DNA of 64,000 bases, from the NCBI RefSeq assembly GCF_001425745.1, contig NZ_LMDF01000002.1:37708-101707 (forward strand), read 5' to 3'. This document shows, piece after piece, positions 8,049-18,777 of this stretch. Position 1 is the first letter of the stretch, and each line of letters starts with the position of its first letter. A model generated the notes under the pieces. It made no database searches. It was not told where the DNA came from and saw only the letters and a program-made list of their open reading frames with translations. The position numbers were made by a program, and so were the translations under genes. Source of the DNA: Caulobacter sp. Root343. Lineage in GTDB: Bacteria > Pseudomonadota > Alphaproteobacteria > Caulobacterales > Caulobacteraceae.

Positions 8049-8786
8049 TCAGCGAGCCGGGCTGGCGGCCGCGCACGGATGGGCCCCGTCGCGCATGCCT
8101 TCGACCCACAGGGGCTCGACATAGCGGCCGTCGGCGCGGAAGCCGGGCGCGCAGCCGTCGGGCGTGTTGTCGCCCCGGCCGGGGCCGCCGGACATCACCG
8201 ACAGGGCGACGGACTGGCGCTCGCCGCCGCGCGCGCGCAGGCCACGGCCGTAACCGTAGCCGCCATAGCCGCCGTAACCGTCATAGTAGCCGCCGGGGCC
8301 GTAGCCATACGGATCGGCGATATAGCCGCCGTTCTTGCCGAAGTTGGTCTGGGAGACGGCGATGCCGACCGTGGTGGTCTCGCCCACCGGGATCAGGGCC
8401 GTGGCGTAGGCGCTGCGGTAGCCGCCAGTGCCGACCGAGACGCCCATCGAGCCGTGCACCTTGCGCTTGCCGTCCTCGTCCCGGTCGGCCGGGAGCAGGC
8501 CGCGTGGGCCGTCGTCGTACTGCGGGGTCGGATTGGCGGCGAGGAAGGCGGCGACCTGTTCCTGCGTGGTCAGCGGCCGGGAGGCGGTGGTCGCGACCGG
8601 CGCGGGGGTCTGGGCCGCGGCGGCGGCCAGGGCGGCGGCGGTCGGCTTGGCTTGCGCCGTGGCGATGACTTCGTCGTCGGGAGCGGTGGTCGCGAAGGCG
8701 GGACCGGCCAGGACGGCTGCGGCGCCCAGGGTTGCGGCGCCCAGAGTTGCGGCGCGAAGGGCGATAATCGCGAGATAGGGCCGCAT
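8049..8786 (-). CDS. secreted glycine/tyrosine-rich hypothetical protein
   Basis: About 245 residues from ATG 8786; a further ATG at 8798 is in frame. A classical signal peptide ends near AGPAFA (about residue 32), and within it AATLG is duplicated. The mature part has an Ala/Pro-rich stretch, then DYR-like low complexity, and at about 160-195 a Gly-Tyr-rich run (repeats of GGYGGYG). A DEDGKRKVHGSMGVSVGTGGYRSAYATALIPVG segment looks like beta-strand-rich periplasmic or outer-membrane material. Two cysteines near the C-terminus may form a disulfide. I do not recognise a family. Confidence 0.7.
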   Translation of the reverse strand: MRPYLAIIALRAATLGAATLGAAAVLAGPAFATTAPDDEVIATAQAKPTAAALAAAAAQTPAPVATTASRPLTTQEQVAAFLAANPTPQYDDGPRGLLPADRDEDGKRKVHGSMGVSVGTGGYRSAYATALIPVGETTTVGIAVSQTNFGKNGGYIADPYGYGPGGYYDGYGGYGGYGYGRGLRARGGERQSVALSVMSGGPGRGDNTPDGCAPGFRADGRYVEPLWVEGMRDGAHPCAAASPAR

Positions 8787-8896
8787 GGTACGCTCCACGA
8801 TGACAGGGCTGACACCCTAGAGCGCCAAGCCAGCGCAATTAGGGCGCTTTTGTTGCCGGGGCGCAAGCTGAGCTTATTTTCCGGGACGTTCCGGCG

Positions 8897-9961
<1,065 letters not shown>

Positions 9962-10167
9962 CGCTCCGTCACACACTCGTCGCGTCGCCGACACGCCGCA
10001 TGCCTACGGCCGAGGTCGAATATCGTTCAGACGGGATAGTCGATGCGGGCGTTCCGCACCACCGCGCTGTCGACCGCCGATCCGCCGGTCGCGGCTCGAC
10101 AGTCGCCTCCATCCTGTTGTTTCGTGCGGACGGCGTGGACCGCGAGGCCGCGCCTGGAGGGCAATTC

Positions 10168-11883
10168 ATGACCATCGACCGCCGCAAGGTTCTGGGCCTG
10201 CTGGGCCTGTCGGGCGCCGCCGCCAGTGAGGCCGCCGCCGCCCCGATCAACTGGTACAAGGGCCCGGTGGCGTTCGAGCACGGGGTGGCCAGCGGCGATC
10301 CCGACGCGCATTCAGTGATCTTCTGGACCCGGGTGACGCCCAAGCAGGCCACGACCGGTGATATCGACCTGGATCTTGAGGTCGCCGCCGATCCGGACTT
10401 CAAGACGATGATCAACACCAGCATGGGCCTGCGCGCCCGCGCCAGCCGCGATTGGACGGTCAAGCACGACATGGACGGCAACGGGCTGAAGCCGGGGACC
10501 GAGTACTGGTACCGCTTCAAGGCCCGCAACCAGGAGGGCGGCGTCGCGACCTCGCCGGTTGGACGCACCCGCACCCTGCCGGCCGGCAAGACCAAGGACG
10601 TCGTCCTGGCGGTGGTCTCCTGCAGCCTATATCCGCACGGCTACTTCAACGCCTACGACGCCATCGCCAAGCTGCCGCGCGTCGACGCGGTCGTGCACCT
10701 GGGCGACTACATCTACGAGTATGGCGGCGCGCCGGGCGACTACGGCATGAAGTCGCCGGTCTCGAAGACGCGCATGCCCGACCCGGTCCACGAGATCGTG
10801 ACGCTGGACGACTATCGCCGCCGCCACGCCCAGTGCAAGACCGACCCCGCCACCCAGGCCGCCCACGCTCGCGCGCCGTGGATCGTGGTCTGGGACGACC
10901 ACGAGACCGCCGACAACAGCTGGATCGGCGGGGCCGAGAACCACGATCCCAAGACGGAAGGCGACTGGGCCGCGCGCAAGGCCGCCGCCCTGAAGGCCTA
11001 CTACGAGTGGATGCCGATCGCCGACACCGGGCCGGGCAGCCTTCCCGAGGCGGCTTGGCGCGGCTTCCAGTTCGGCGATGTCGCCAGCCTGTTGATGGTC
11101 GAGACGCGGCTGTCGGCCCGCACCCACGAACTGGACTACGATGTCGACATGCCGATGGTCGACGGCAAGCCCGACGTCGCCGCCTTCACCGCCAAGTGGA
11201 AGGACGGCGCCCACCGGATGATGGGCGAGGGCCAGGAGCAGTGGCTGGCCTCGCAGGTCGGCGCCTCGGTCAAGGCCAACACCGCCTGGCAGGTGCTGGG
11301 CAACCAGGTGGTCATGGCCCGCGTCGCGGCCCCGGACCTGAAGGCGACCATGGGTGAGGAGACGTTCGCCGCCCTGCTGGCCAAGCTGCCCGAATATGTC
11401 CGCAAGCGCGTCGCCCAGACGGTGTCGATGTCGGCCTATGACATCCCTTCGAACCTGGACGCCTGGGACGGTTATCCGGCCGATCGCCAGCGGGTCTACG
11501 ACATTCTTACGGCGGCCAAGGCCCGGCCGATCGTGCTGGCGGGCGACAGTCACATGTTCTGGGCCAACGAGCTGTGGGACGACGCGGGCAAGACCCGCGT
11601 GGCGGCCGAGTTCGGCGCGACCTCGGTCACCTCGCCAGGCTATGGCGACGTCCTGCCCGACGTGCCGCTGGGCGAGGCCTTCGTGCGGCGGAACAAGGAA
11701 GTGAAATACGTCCACCCCAGCGCCAAGGGCTTCCTGCTGCTGACCCTGGAGCACGGCAAGGCGACGGGCGAGCTGGTGGCGGTGTCGACGATCTTCGAGC
11801 CGACCTACGAGACCAGCGTGCTGAAGCGCTTCGTGGTGACGCCGGCCGGCGGTGGCGGGGTCGAGGCGCTGAAGGAGATCTAA
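10168..11883 (+). CDS. phoD: alkaline phosphatase D family protein (PhoD-like), Tat-exported
   Basis: 571 residues from ATG 10168, chosen because GGAGGG lies at 10156-10161 and because an RR signal peptide (DRRKVLGLLGLSGAAAS) follows directly. The frame is open upstream to 10000 but without signal character. The N-terminal PhoD domain reads GVASGDPDAHSVIFWTRV. The metallophosphatase core shows HLGDYIYEY, WDDHETADNSW and the GDSHMFWANEL stretch. PhoD enzymes are Ca2+/Fe3+-dependent phosphodiesterases/phosphomonoesterases working in the periplasm. A phosphate-starvation box was not found by eye. The gene is followed by a palindromic repeat that separates it from the convergent LysE gene. Confidence 0.9.
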   Translation: MTIDRRKVLGLLGLSGAAASEAAAAPINWYKGPVAFEHGVASGDPDAHSVIFWTRVTPKQATTGDIDLDLEVAADPDFKTMINTSMGLRARASRDWTVKHDMDGNGLKPGTEYWYRFKARNQEGGVATSPVGRTRTLPAGKTKDVVLAVVSCSLYPHGYFNAYDAIAKLPRVDAVVHLGDYIYEYGGAPGDYGMKSPVSKTRMPDPVHEIVTLDDYRRRHAQCKTDPATQAAHARAPWIVVWDDHETADNSWIGGAENHDPKTEGDWAARKAAALKAYYEWMPIADTGPGSLPEAAWRGFQFGDVASLLMVETRLSARTHELDYDVDMPMVDGKPDVAAFTAKWKDGAHRMMGEGQEQWLASQVGASVKANTAWQVLGNQVVMARVAAPDLKATMGEETFAALLAKLPEYVRKRVAQTVSMSAYDIPSNLDAWDGYPADRQRVYDILTAAKARPIVLAGDSHMFWANELWDDAGKTRVAAEFGATSVTSPGYGDVLPDVPLGEAFVRRNKEVKYVHPSAKGFLLLTLEHGKATGELVAVSTIFEPTYETSVLKRFVVTPAGGGGVEALKEI

Positions 11884-11894
11884 GGAGTATCTTT

Positions 11895-12032
11895 CCTCCC
11901 CCTCTGGGGGAGGGGGACCGGCGAACGCCGGTGGAGGGGCCCTGTGAGGCGGCGAATTCAATACCGCTTCCGCGACCCCCTCCGTCTCGCTGCGTATTCG
12001 CAGCGATCCACCTCCCCCTAATGGGAAGGAGA
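11895..12032. repeat. palindromic intergenic repeat, family A, copy 1
   Basis: An element of about 138 bp with nested dyads: CCTCCCCCTCTGGGGGAGGGGG at its left end, GGAGGGGCCC and GACCCCCTCC in the middle, and CACCTCCCCCTAATGGGAAGGAG at its right end. A second copy with nearly the same sequence is at 63065-63204. It fills the space between the convergent phoD and lysE-like genes and may fold into a long hairpin, possibly ending transcription from both sides. Confidence 0.85.
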
Positions 12033-12042
12033 GTTATCTTTC

Positions 12043-12669
12043 CTACCGCCGCTCCAGCGCCAACCTCAGCCCGAACGCCACGAAGACCCCGCCGGTGATC
12101 CGGTCCAGCCAACGCACCACCGCGGCCTCGCGCAGCAGGCCGGCGATTGGCACGGTCGCGGCGATCAGGGCGGCGAACCATAGCAGGCCCTCGACCACGT
12201 GGATCGAGGTCAGCAGCAGGCCAAACCGCGCCGGATCGACGCCGGCCGGCATGAACTGGGGCAGGAACGACACGTAGAAGATCCCGACCTTGGGATTGAG
12301 CAGGTTGGTCAGCAGGCCCCGGTGCATGGCGGTGAGCGGGCCGGCGTCGACGGCGCTCATTTCCCCCGGCTCGAACCGGTCGCGCGGCTTGAGGATCATC
12401 CGGACCCCGGTCCAGGCGAGATAGGCCGCCCCGGCCCATTTCAGCACCCTGTAGGCCAGTTCGGACGCGGTCAGCAGCGCCCCGACGCCGAACGAGGCCG
12501 CCGCGCCCCAGACCAGGCAACCCAGGCCGATGCCGATCGCGGCTCCCGCCGCCCGTCGCGGGCCCTCGGCGGCGGCGGTGCGGATGACGAGGGCGGTGTC
12601 GAGACCGGGGGTCAGGGTCAGCAGGCCGGCGGCCAGGCTGAAGGCGATCAGCGCCTCTTGGGTCGTCAT
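12043..12669 (-). CDS. LysE-family amino-acid exporter
   Basis: 208 residues from ATG 12669 (MTTQEALIAFSLAAGL). The LysE/RhtB fold is clear: an N-terminal TPGLDTALVIRTA motif after TM1, a GAAIGIGLGCLVWG segment, LKWAGAAYLAWTGVRMI and RGLLTNLLNPKVGIFYVSFLPQF, with about six membrane helices. These inner-membrane proteins export amino acids or homoserine lactones. The substrate cannot be deduced. The adjacent acyltransferase starts 56 bases away on the other strand, so both promoters share a short region. Confidence 0.92.
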   Translation of the reverse strand: MTTQEALIAFSLAAGLLTLTPGLDTALVIRTAAAEGPRRAAGAAIGIGLGCLVWGAAASFGVGALLTASELAYRVLKWAGAAYLAWTGVRMILKPRDRFEPGEMSAVDAGPLTAMHRGLLTNLLNPKVGIFYVSFLPQFMPAGVDPARFGLLLTSIHVVEGLLWFAALIAATVPIAGLLREAAVVRWLDRITGGVFVAFGLRLALERR

Positions 12670-12724
12670 CGGCCGCGCGTCTCCGAAAGAGCTTTCTTCA
12701 ACCAATCCATGGTCTGCTAGGCCC

Positions 12725-13798
12725 ATGACCGCAAGCCGCATCCCAGGCCTGGACGCCCTTCGCGGCCTGGCCGCCCTGCTGGTTCTGGCCTACCACGCGC
12801 GAGGCCTGGCCCTGCCGCAGGCGGCGCTGGCGCACGGCTATCTGGCCGTCGACCTGTTCTTCGTGATCAGTGGTTTCGTGCTGGCGCGGGCCTACGGCGC
12901 GGGCTTGGCGGCGGGCGAGGGCGCGCGCTTCATGATCCGGCGGCTGAAGCGTCTCTATCCGATGGCGCTGCTGGGCCTGCTGCTGGGCGCGGCGATCTGG
13001 TTGGCCCGGGGCAGGGATCCGACCTCGATGGTCGTGCTGATGATGTTTGGCCTGGTCTTCGTTCCCTTCACCGCGGGCAGCGACGCTTTCCCGCTGAACG
13101 GGCCCCAGTGGTCGCTGATGTGGGAGTTGGCGGCCAATCTAGTCTATGCCTTCGTCGCGCCGTGGCTGACGACGCGCCGGCTGGTGCTGCTGGTCCTGGC
13201 TGGCGGCGTGGCCCATGCCGTGCTGGTCGTCGCGCGAGGGACCGGCTCGCTGGGACACGATGGCCATACGTGGTGGACCGGCGCGCCGCGCGTGATCTTC
13301 GGCTTCTTCGCCGGCGTGCTGCTGGCCCGGTTGGCGGCCGAACGGCGCCTGAAAGTGCCGGCCGCGCCGATCATCGCGATCCTGGCGGCGGTGGTCCTGG
13401 TTCTATCGCCGCCGGTTCCGGAAGGCGCGCGCGCCGCCTTCGATTTGGTGGCGGCGCTCGCGATCCTTCCGCTGCTGGTCGCCTCGGCGGCCCAAGTGAC
13501 GGTTCAGGCGACGGTCGGGCGGCTGCGTCCGTTGCTCGACGGCCTGGCGGGGGCCTCCTACGCCCTCTATGCCCTGCACATTCCGATCATCCGGGGTCTG
13601 GACGACCTGGCGCGCGGCCTGCCCGACGGCTGGGCGCGCTGGAGCGTCAACGCTCTGGCGATCCCGCTGGCGCTGGGCGCGGCCTGGGCGGCGCATCGCT
13701 GGTTCGAGCCTTGGGCGGCGAAGGCGCTTCGCAAGAAGCGTCTCGGGGGTGAGGTTCAGGGCCTCTCGACCAGCGCCCCGTCCTCCAGCACCCTGTAG
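12725..13798 (+). CDS. acyltransferase 3 family membrane protein (OafA/YrhL-like)
   Basis: 357 residues from ATG 12725; the longer frame upstream overlaps the divergent lysE gene and is not used. [19 protein letters not shown] gives the conserved Arg and the catalytic-type His of acyltransferase 3. The rest is about ten hydrophobic helices, with [16 protein letters not shown] typical of the family. Members O-acetylate or otherwise acylate cell-surface sugars at the inner membrane. The last 43 bases overlap the 3' end of convergent hisI. Confidence 0.9.
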   Translation: MTASRIPGLDALRGLAALLVLAYHARGLALPQAALAHGYLAVDLFFVISGFVLARAYGAGLAAGEGARFMIRRLKRLYPMALLGLLLGAAIWLARGRDPTSMVVLMMFGLVFVPFTAGSDAFPLNGPQWSLMWELAANLVYAFVAPWLTTRRLVLLVLAGGVAHAVLVVARGTGSLGHDGHTWWTGAPRVIFGFFAGVLLARLAAERRLKVPAAPIIAILAAVVLVLSPPVPEGARAAFDLVAALAILPLLVASAAQVTVQATVGRLRPLLDGLAGASYALYALHIPIIRGLDDLARGLPDGWARWSVNALAIPLALGAAWAAHRWFEPWAAKALRKKRLGGEVQGLSTSAPSSSTL

Positions 13799-14154
13799 AA
13801 GCACGAGCGGAAACCGACGTGGCAAGCGCCGCCGTCGCCGCGCGGGCGCACCTTCAGCAGCACCGCGTCCTGGTCGCAGTCGACCCGCAGCTCGACGACG
13901 TCCTGTAGCTGACCGCTGGTCTCGCCCTTCTTCCAGAGTTCGTCGCGCGAGCGGCTGAAATAGTGGGCGATGCTCGTCTCGACCGTCAGCTTCAAGGCCT
14001 GATCGTTCATCCAGGCCAGCATCAGGATCTCGCCGGTGTCGGCGTGCTGGGCCACCGCCACGACCAGGCCGTCGGCGTTGAAGCGCGGCGCGAGGGCGGT
14101 TCCGCGCTCCAGGTCGTGCTTGTTGTGGGCTTCGGGGAACAGGTCGGTGCTCAT
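13756..14154 (-). CDS. hisI: phosphoribosyl-AMP cyclohydrolase
   Basis: 132 residues, the usual length of the stand-alone HisI. It opens the adenine ring of phosphoribosyl-AMP in histidine biosynthesis. Diagnostic parts are [31 protein letters not shown], the metal-binding DCDQDAVLL and the zinc cysteines in [14 protein letters not shown]. The HisE domain is absent, as expected for a monofunctional enzyme. No other his gene is next to it. The stop overlaps the acyltransferase 3' end by 43 bp in convergent orientation. Confidence 0.96.
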   Translation of the reverse strand: MSTDLFPEAHNKHDLERGTALAPRFNADGLVVAVAQHADTGEILMLAWMNDQALKLTVETSIAHYFSRSRDELWKKGETSGQLQDVVELRVDCDQDAVLLKVRPRGDGGACHVGFRSCFYRVLEDGALVERP

Positions 14155-14237
14155 GGCGCCACATATGGCGCAGGGGAGGAGCCTGCGCTAGCTTCCCCGC
14201 CCGCAGAGCCTGCCTGAGCAGGCTCTGTTCTTTACAT

Positions 14238-14286
14238 AGAGCGCGTCTGGCGGCGAAACCGCGCACACTTTCGCCTGACGCGCTCT
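14238..14286. repeat. short inverted repeat upstream of DUF817 gene
   Basis: The arms AGAGCGCGTC..GGCGGCGAAA (14238-14258) and TTTCGCC..GACGCGCTCT (14269-14286) are complementary apart from a small bulge, with about 10 bases between. It ends 11 bases before the DUF817 start. It could be an operator, a leader hairpin or a short repeat element. Confidence 0.55.
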
Positions 14287-14296
14287 AGGGGACGCG

Positions 14297-15181
14297 ATGA
14301 ATCTGAAAGACCGCATCAAGGCCGCCGTCGCGGCGCTGGACGCTCGGGCCCGGCCCTGGGCGCTGCGCTCGCGCTGGAACGGCTATGCCTACGAGTTCCT
14401 GCTGTTCGGGCTGAAGCAGGCCTGGGCCTGCCTGTTCGGCGCGCTGATGCTGGCCCTGCTGGTCGGCACCAAGCTGTTGTGGCCCGAGCACGCCGCCATC
14501 GCCCGCTACGATTTCCTGGTTCTCGCGTCGGTCGCCATCCAGGCCGCCCTGCTGGCCCTGAAGCTGGAGCGCTGGGACGAGGCGCTGGTGATCTTCATCT
14601 TCCATGTCGTCGGCACGGTCATGGAGCTGTTCAAGACCGCACACGGCTCGTGGATCTATCCCGAGCCCAGCCTTCTGAGGATCGGCGACGTGCCGCTGTT
14701 CACCGGCTTCATGTACGCCTGTGTCGGCAGCTACATCGCCCGGGCCTGGCGCCTGTTCGACATCACCTTCCAGCGCTATCCGCCGTTCTGGAGCACCCAC
14801 ATCCTGGCGGTGCTGATCTACGCCAACTTTTTCACCCACCACTATGTGACCGACATCCGCGTGGGCCTGTTCGCCCTGTCGGCGATCCTGTTCGGGCGCA
14901 GCTGGTTCGTGTTCACGCCCGACAAGACGGCTCGGAGGATGCCGATGCTGATGGGCTTCGTGCTGGTGTCGCTGTTCATCTGGTTCGCCGAGAACCTGGG
15001 CACCTTCGCCGGCGCCTGGATCTATCCCAGCCAGCGCGACGGCTGGACGATGGTGCCGATCGAGAAGATGGGCGCCTGGTACCTGCTGATGCTGATCAGC
15101 TTCGTGCTGGTGACCCTGACCCACCGGCCGGTGGATGCGTGCGTGGCCAAGCTCCGCGAGGGGATCAGGGCGGCGGCTTAG
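14297..15181 (+). CDS. DUF817 family integral membrane protein
   Basis: 294 residues with about eight hydrophobic helices. YEFLLFGLKQAWACLFGALML, FHVVGTVMELFKTAHGSWIYPEPS and ENLGTFAGAWIYPSQRDGW are characteristic of DUF817, a family of unknown function. The paired GSWIYPE / GAWIYPS sequences suggest two similar halves. ATG 14297 is preceded by GGGGACGCG rather than a strong Shine-Dalgarno. It is followed by a palindromic repeat before convergent folE. Confidence 0.85.
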   Translation: MNLKDRIKAAVAALDARARPWALRSRWNGYAYEFLLFGLKQAWACLFGALMLALLVGTKLLWPEHAAIARYDFLVLASVAIQAALLALKLERWDEALVIFIFHVVGTVMELFKTAHGSWIYPEPSLLRIGDVPLFTGFMYACVGSYIARAWRLFDITFQRYPPFWSTHILAVLIYANFFTHHYVTDIRVGLFALSAILFGRSWFVFTPDKTARRMPMLMGFVLVSLFIWFAENLGTFAGAWIYPSQRDGWTMVPIEKMGAWYLLMLISFVLVTLTHRPVDACVAKLREGIRAAA

Positions 15182-15190
15182 CGCCTCAGA

Positions 15191-15303
15191 TCCTCCCCCG
15201 CGTCGCGGGGGAGGTGGCCCAGAGGGCCGGAGGGGGCCTGCTCGGCCTAGGCAGCATTCGCCCCCTCAGTCGCTCCGCGACAGCTCCCCCGCTCGCGGGG
15301 GAG
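15191..15303. repeat. palindromic intergenic repeat, family C
   Basis: About 113 bp between convergent DUF817 and folE genes. The outer arms are TCCCCCGCGTCGCGGGGGA (left) and CTCCCCCGCTCGCGGGGGAG (right), each itself a hairpin, and the inner arms are GGAGGGGGC and GCCCCCTC. It is related in design to families A and D but has a different sequence. Confidence 0.8.
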
Positions 15304-15317
15304 CATTTTGATCCGAC

Positions 15318-15953
15318 CTACTTCCGCACCAGATCCATGAACCGCTGCTGCAGGACCTTGTCGGTCTTGAACACGCCGCGGAACTGGGTGGTGATCGTCG
15401 AGACGTCGTGGTGACGCACGCCGCGGGTGCTCATGCACTGGTGCTCGGCGTCGATCAGCACGGCGACGCCGGCCGCCGAGAGGTGGTCCTCGATGGCGTC
15501 GGCGATCTGCATGGTCATGGTCTCCTGGGTCTGGAGACGCTTGGCGAAGATCTCGACCAGGCGCGCCAGCTTGGACAGGCCGACGACCTTGCCGGTCGGC
15601 ATGTAGGCCACCCAGGCCTTGCCCAGGAACGGCGCCATGTGGTGTTCGCAATGGCTCTGCACGTCGATGCCGCGCAGCATGACCATGTCGTCATAGCCCT
15701 GCACGTCCTCGAAGGTGCGCGACAGCTCCTTGGCCGGATCGCCGTGATAGCCGGCGAACCATTCGCCATAGGCCTCGACGACGCGCTCGGGCGTGTCGAG
15801 CAGGCCTTCGCGGTCGGGATTGTCGCCGGCCCAGGCCAGCAGGGTCCGCACCGCGGCCATGGCCTCGTCTTTGGTGGGGCGCTGGGCGGGTTCAAGATCA
15901 AGACCGGTGTCGTCCGTACCGATCAGGGTTCGCTCGCGGGTCAGTGCGTCCAT
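15318..15953 (-). CDS. folE: GTP cyclohydrolase I
   Basis: 211 residues from ATG 15953 (MDALTRERTL); a 30-residue in-frame extension to 16043 looks unlikely. It makes dihydroneopterin triphosphate from GTP, the first step of tetrahydrofolate synthesis. Zinc and catalytic residues are in QSHCEHHMAPF and EHQCMSTRGV. GLSKLARLVEIFAKRLQTQE is the conserved core. A later enzyme of the same pathway, FolB, lies at the right edge of the window (63765 onward), too far away for an operon. Confidence 0.96.
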   Translation of the reverse strand: MDALTRERTLIGTDDTGLDLEPAQRPTKDEAMAAVRTLLAWAGDNPDREGLLDTPERVVEAYGEWFAGYHGDPAKELSRTFEDVQGYDDMVMLRGIDVQSHCEHHMAPFLGKAWVAYMPTGKVVGLSKLARLVEIFAKRLQTQETMTMQIADAIEDHLSAAGVAVLIDAEHQCMSTRGVRHHDVSTITTQFRGVFKTDKVLQQRFMDLVRK

Positions 15954-16133
15954 GTTGTGAGGAGGTTCTTCCCGGGCTGAGTTGCGCCGGAGCGCCTGTC
16001 GCTCCGGAATGACGCGTGCCACCCGTCGCGCCTCCTGCACCAAACAGACGTGGTGATCAGGGCGCGTCCTAGCTATATGGGGCCGGCCCCCTCCGGGGGC
16101 AACACCTCCGTTACGTCAGGTTGCCGCGACCCA

Positions 16134-17525
<1,392 letters not shown>

Positions 17526-17538
17526 GGGTAGCGAGCCG

Positions 17539-18000
17539 ATGAAGCGCGCCGTCGAACACCGTATCGGGGTCCAGGCCCCCGCCGAGGTCGTCTGGGAGGT
17601 CATCTCCGACTTCGCGACCTGGAAGGACTGGAACCCGCTCTACCGCAAGGCCGAGGGGCAGATGAAGATCGGCACGGCCCTGACCCTGGAGCAGCACCTG
17701 CCCGGCGAGCCGGCCAAGGTCGTCGCGCCGATGGTCCAGGACTGGGTGCCGTACGAGCAGCTGCACTGGCGCTCGACCCGCCTGGGCGGCTTCGTGACGG
17801 CGATCCGTTATCTCGAGATCGAGAGCATGGGGCCGAACAATTCGACCTTCTCGAACGGCGAGCTGTTCATGGGGCTGCTGCTGCGCTTCGTCAGCCGCGA
17901 CGAGCGTCGCAAGCTGAAGGTCGCATTCACCGAGATGGGCGAGGCCGTCCGCGACCGCGCCGAGGTGATCTGGTCCGAGCGCCAGAAGAACCCCATCTAA
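17539..18000 (+). CDS. SRPBCC (START-like) domain protein
   Basis: 153 residues with the polyketide-cyclase/START-like pattern: an N-terminal strand VEHRIGVQAPAEVVWEVISDFATWKDWNPLYRKAEGQ, then alternating strands and a long C-terminal helix. The family binds hydrophobic ligands in a helix-grip fold. The ligand is unknown. It sits 13 bases after cysS and 7 bases before the scaffold gene, so co-transcription with them is likely. Confidence 0.82.
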   Translation: MKRAVEHRIGVQAPAEVVWEVISDFATWKDWNPLYRKAEGQMKIGTALTLEQHLPGEPAKVVAPMVQDWVPYEQLHWRSTRLGGFVTAIRYLEIESMGPNNSTFSNGELFMGLLLRFVSRDERRKLKVAFTEMGEAVRDRAEVIWSERQKNPI

Positions 18001-18007
18001 GAGCGCG

Positions 18008-18469
18008 ATGATCGACGACCTCTACAGCGCCCGGATCCTGGGGCTCGTGGCCAACATGCCGCGCGCCGGCCGCCTGGCCGCGCCTGACGCCAGCGCCGAG
18101 AAGGTCGCCAAGCTGTGCGGCAGCAAGATCACCGTCGACGTGGTGGTCCAGGACGGTAAGGTCGTCGACTACGCCCAGGAGGTTTCGGCCTGCGCCCTGG
18201 GCCAGGCGGCGGCGGCCATTCTGGGCGCGAACGTCGTCGGCGCGGAACTTTCCGACATCGAGTTGGCTCGGGACTCTCTGCGCGCTATGCTTAAAACGAA
18301 CGGTTCGCCTCCTGCGGGCCGGTTTGCGGAGCTCGCCGTGCTGGAGCCGGTCAAGGACTATCCCGCCCGTCACGCTTCGACGCTGTTGGCGTTCGAAGCG
18401 ACGGTGGAGGCTGTCCGGAAGGCCACAGCTGTCTCCGAAACGCGAACTAGCACCGCCGGCGCGGCTTGA
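18008..18469 (+). CDS. iron-sulfur cluster assembly scaffold-like protein (NifU/IscU N-terminal type)
   Basis: 153 residues. KLCGSKITVDVVVQDGKVVDYAQEVSACALGQAAAAI carries two of the cysteines expected of the IscU fold, near residues 37 and 62. VKDYPARHASTLLAFEA matches the third conserved segment, with His where classical IscU has its last Cys. Related proteins are annotated as scaffold proteins in many alphaproteobacteria and are often next to yidD, as here. The C-terminal tail is low complexity. Whether it assembles clusters is inference from family. Confidence 0.82.
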   Translation: MIDDLYSARILGLVANMPRAGRLAAPDASAEKVAKLCGSKITVDVVVQDGKVVDYAQEVSACALGQAAAAILGANVVGAELSDIELARDSLRAMLKTNGSPPAGRFAELAVLEPVKDYPARHASTLLAFEATVEAVRKATAVSETRTSTAGAA

Positions 18470-18522
18470 TCCCTCCCCCGAGGGCGTGTGTAACCGCACT
18501 GCAACATAAGTCGCGCGCCGGC

Positions 18523-18777
18523 ATGACCTTCTACGACCGCACCGTCGACCTTGGCCTCCGGGCCTACAAGTTGACGCTCTCGCCTCTGATCGGGCGTCAG
18601 TGCCGCTTCGCGCCGAGCTGTTCGGAGTACGCGGCCGCCGCCCTCAAGGATCATGGCCCGCTCAAGGGTTCCTGGTTGGCGTTGCGACGGATTTGCCGCT
18701 GCAATCCGTTAGGGGGTTCGGGCTACGACCCGCCGCCGCCGCGACGCCAGCCACGCAAGTGGATATGTGAAGAATGA
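18523..18777 (+). CDS. yidD: membrane protein insertion efficiency factor YidD
   Basis: 84 residues from ATG 18523. The YidD signature is complete: [54 protein letters not shown], with the conserved cysteines. YidD is an amphipathic inner-membrane-associated protein that helps YidC/Sec insert proteins. The stop overlaps the thrS start as ATGA (18774-18777), so thrS translation is probably coupled. A second, divergent YidD homologue is at 49131. Confidence 0.94.
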   Translation: MTFYDRTVDLGLRAYKLTLSPLIGRQCRFAPSCSEYAAAALKDHGPLKGSWLALRRICRCNPLGGSGYDPPPPRRQPRKWICEE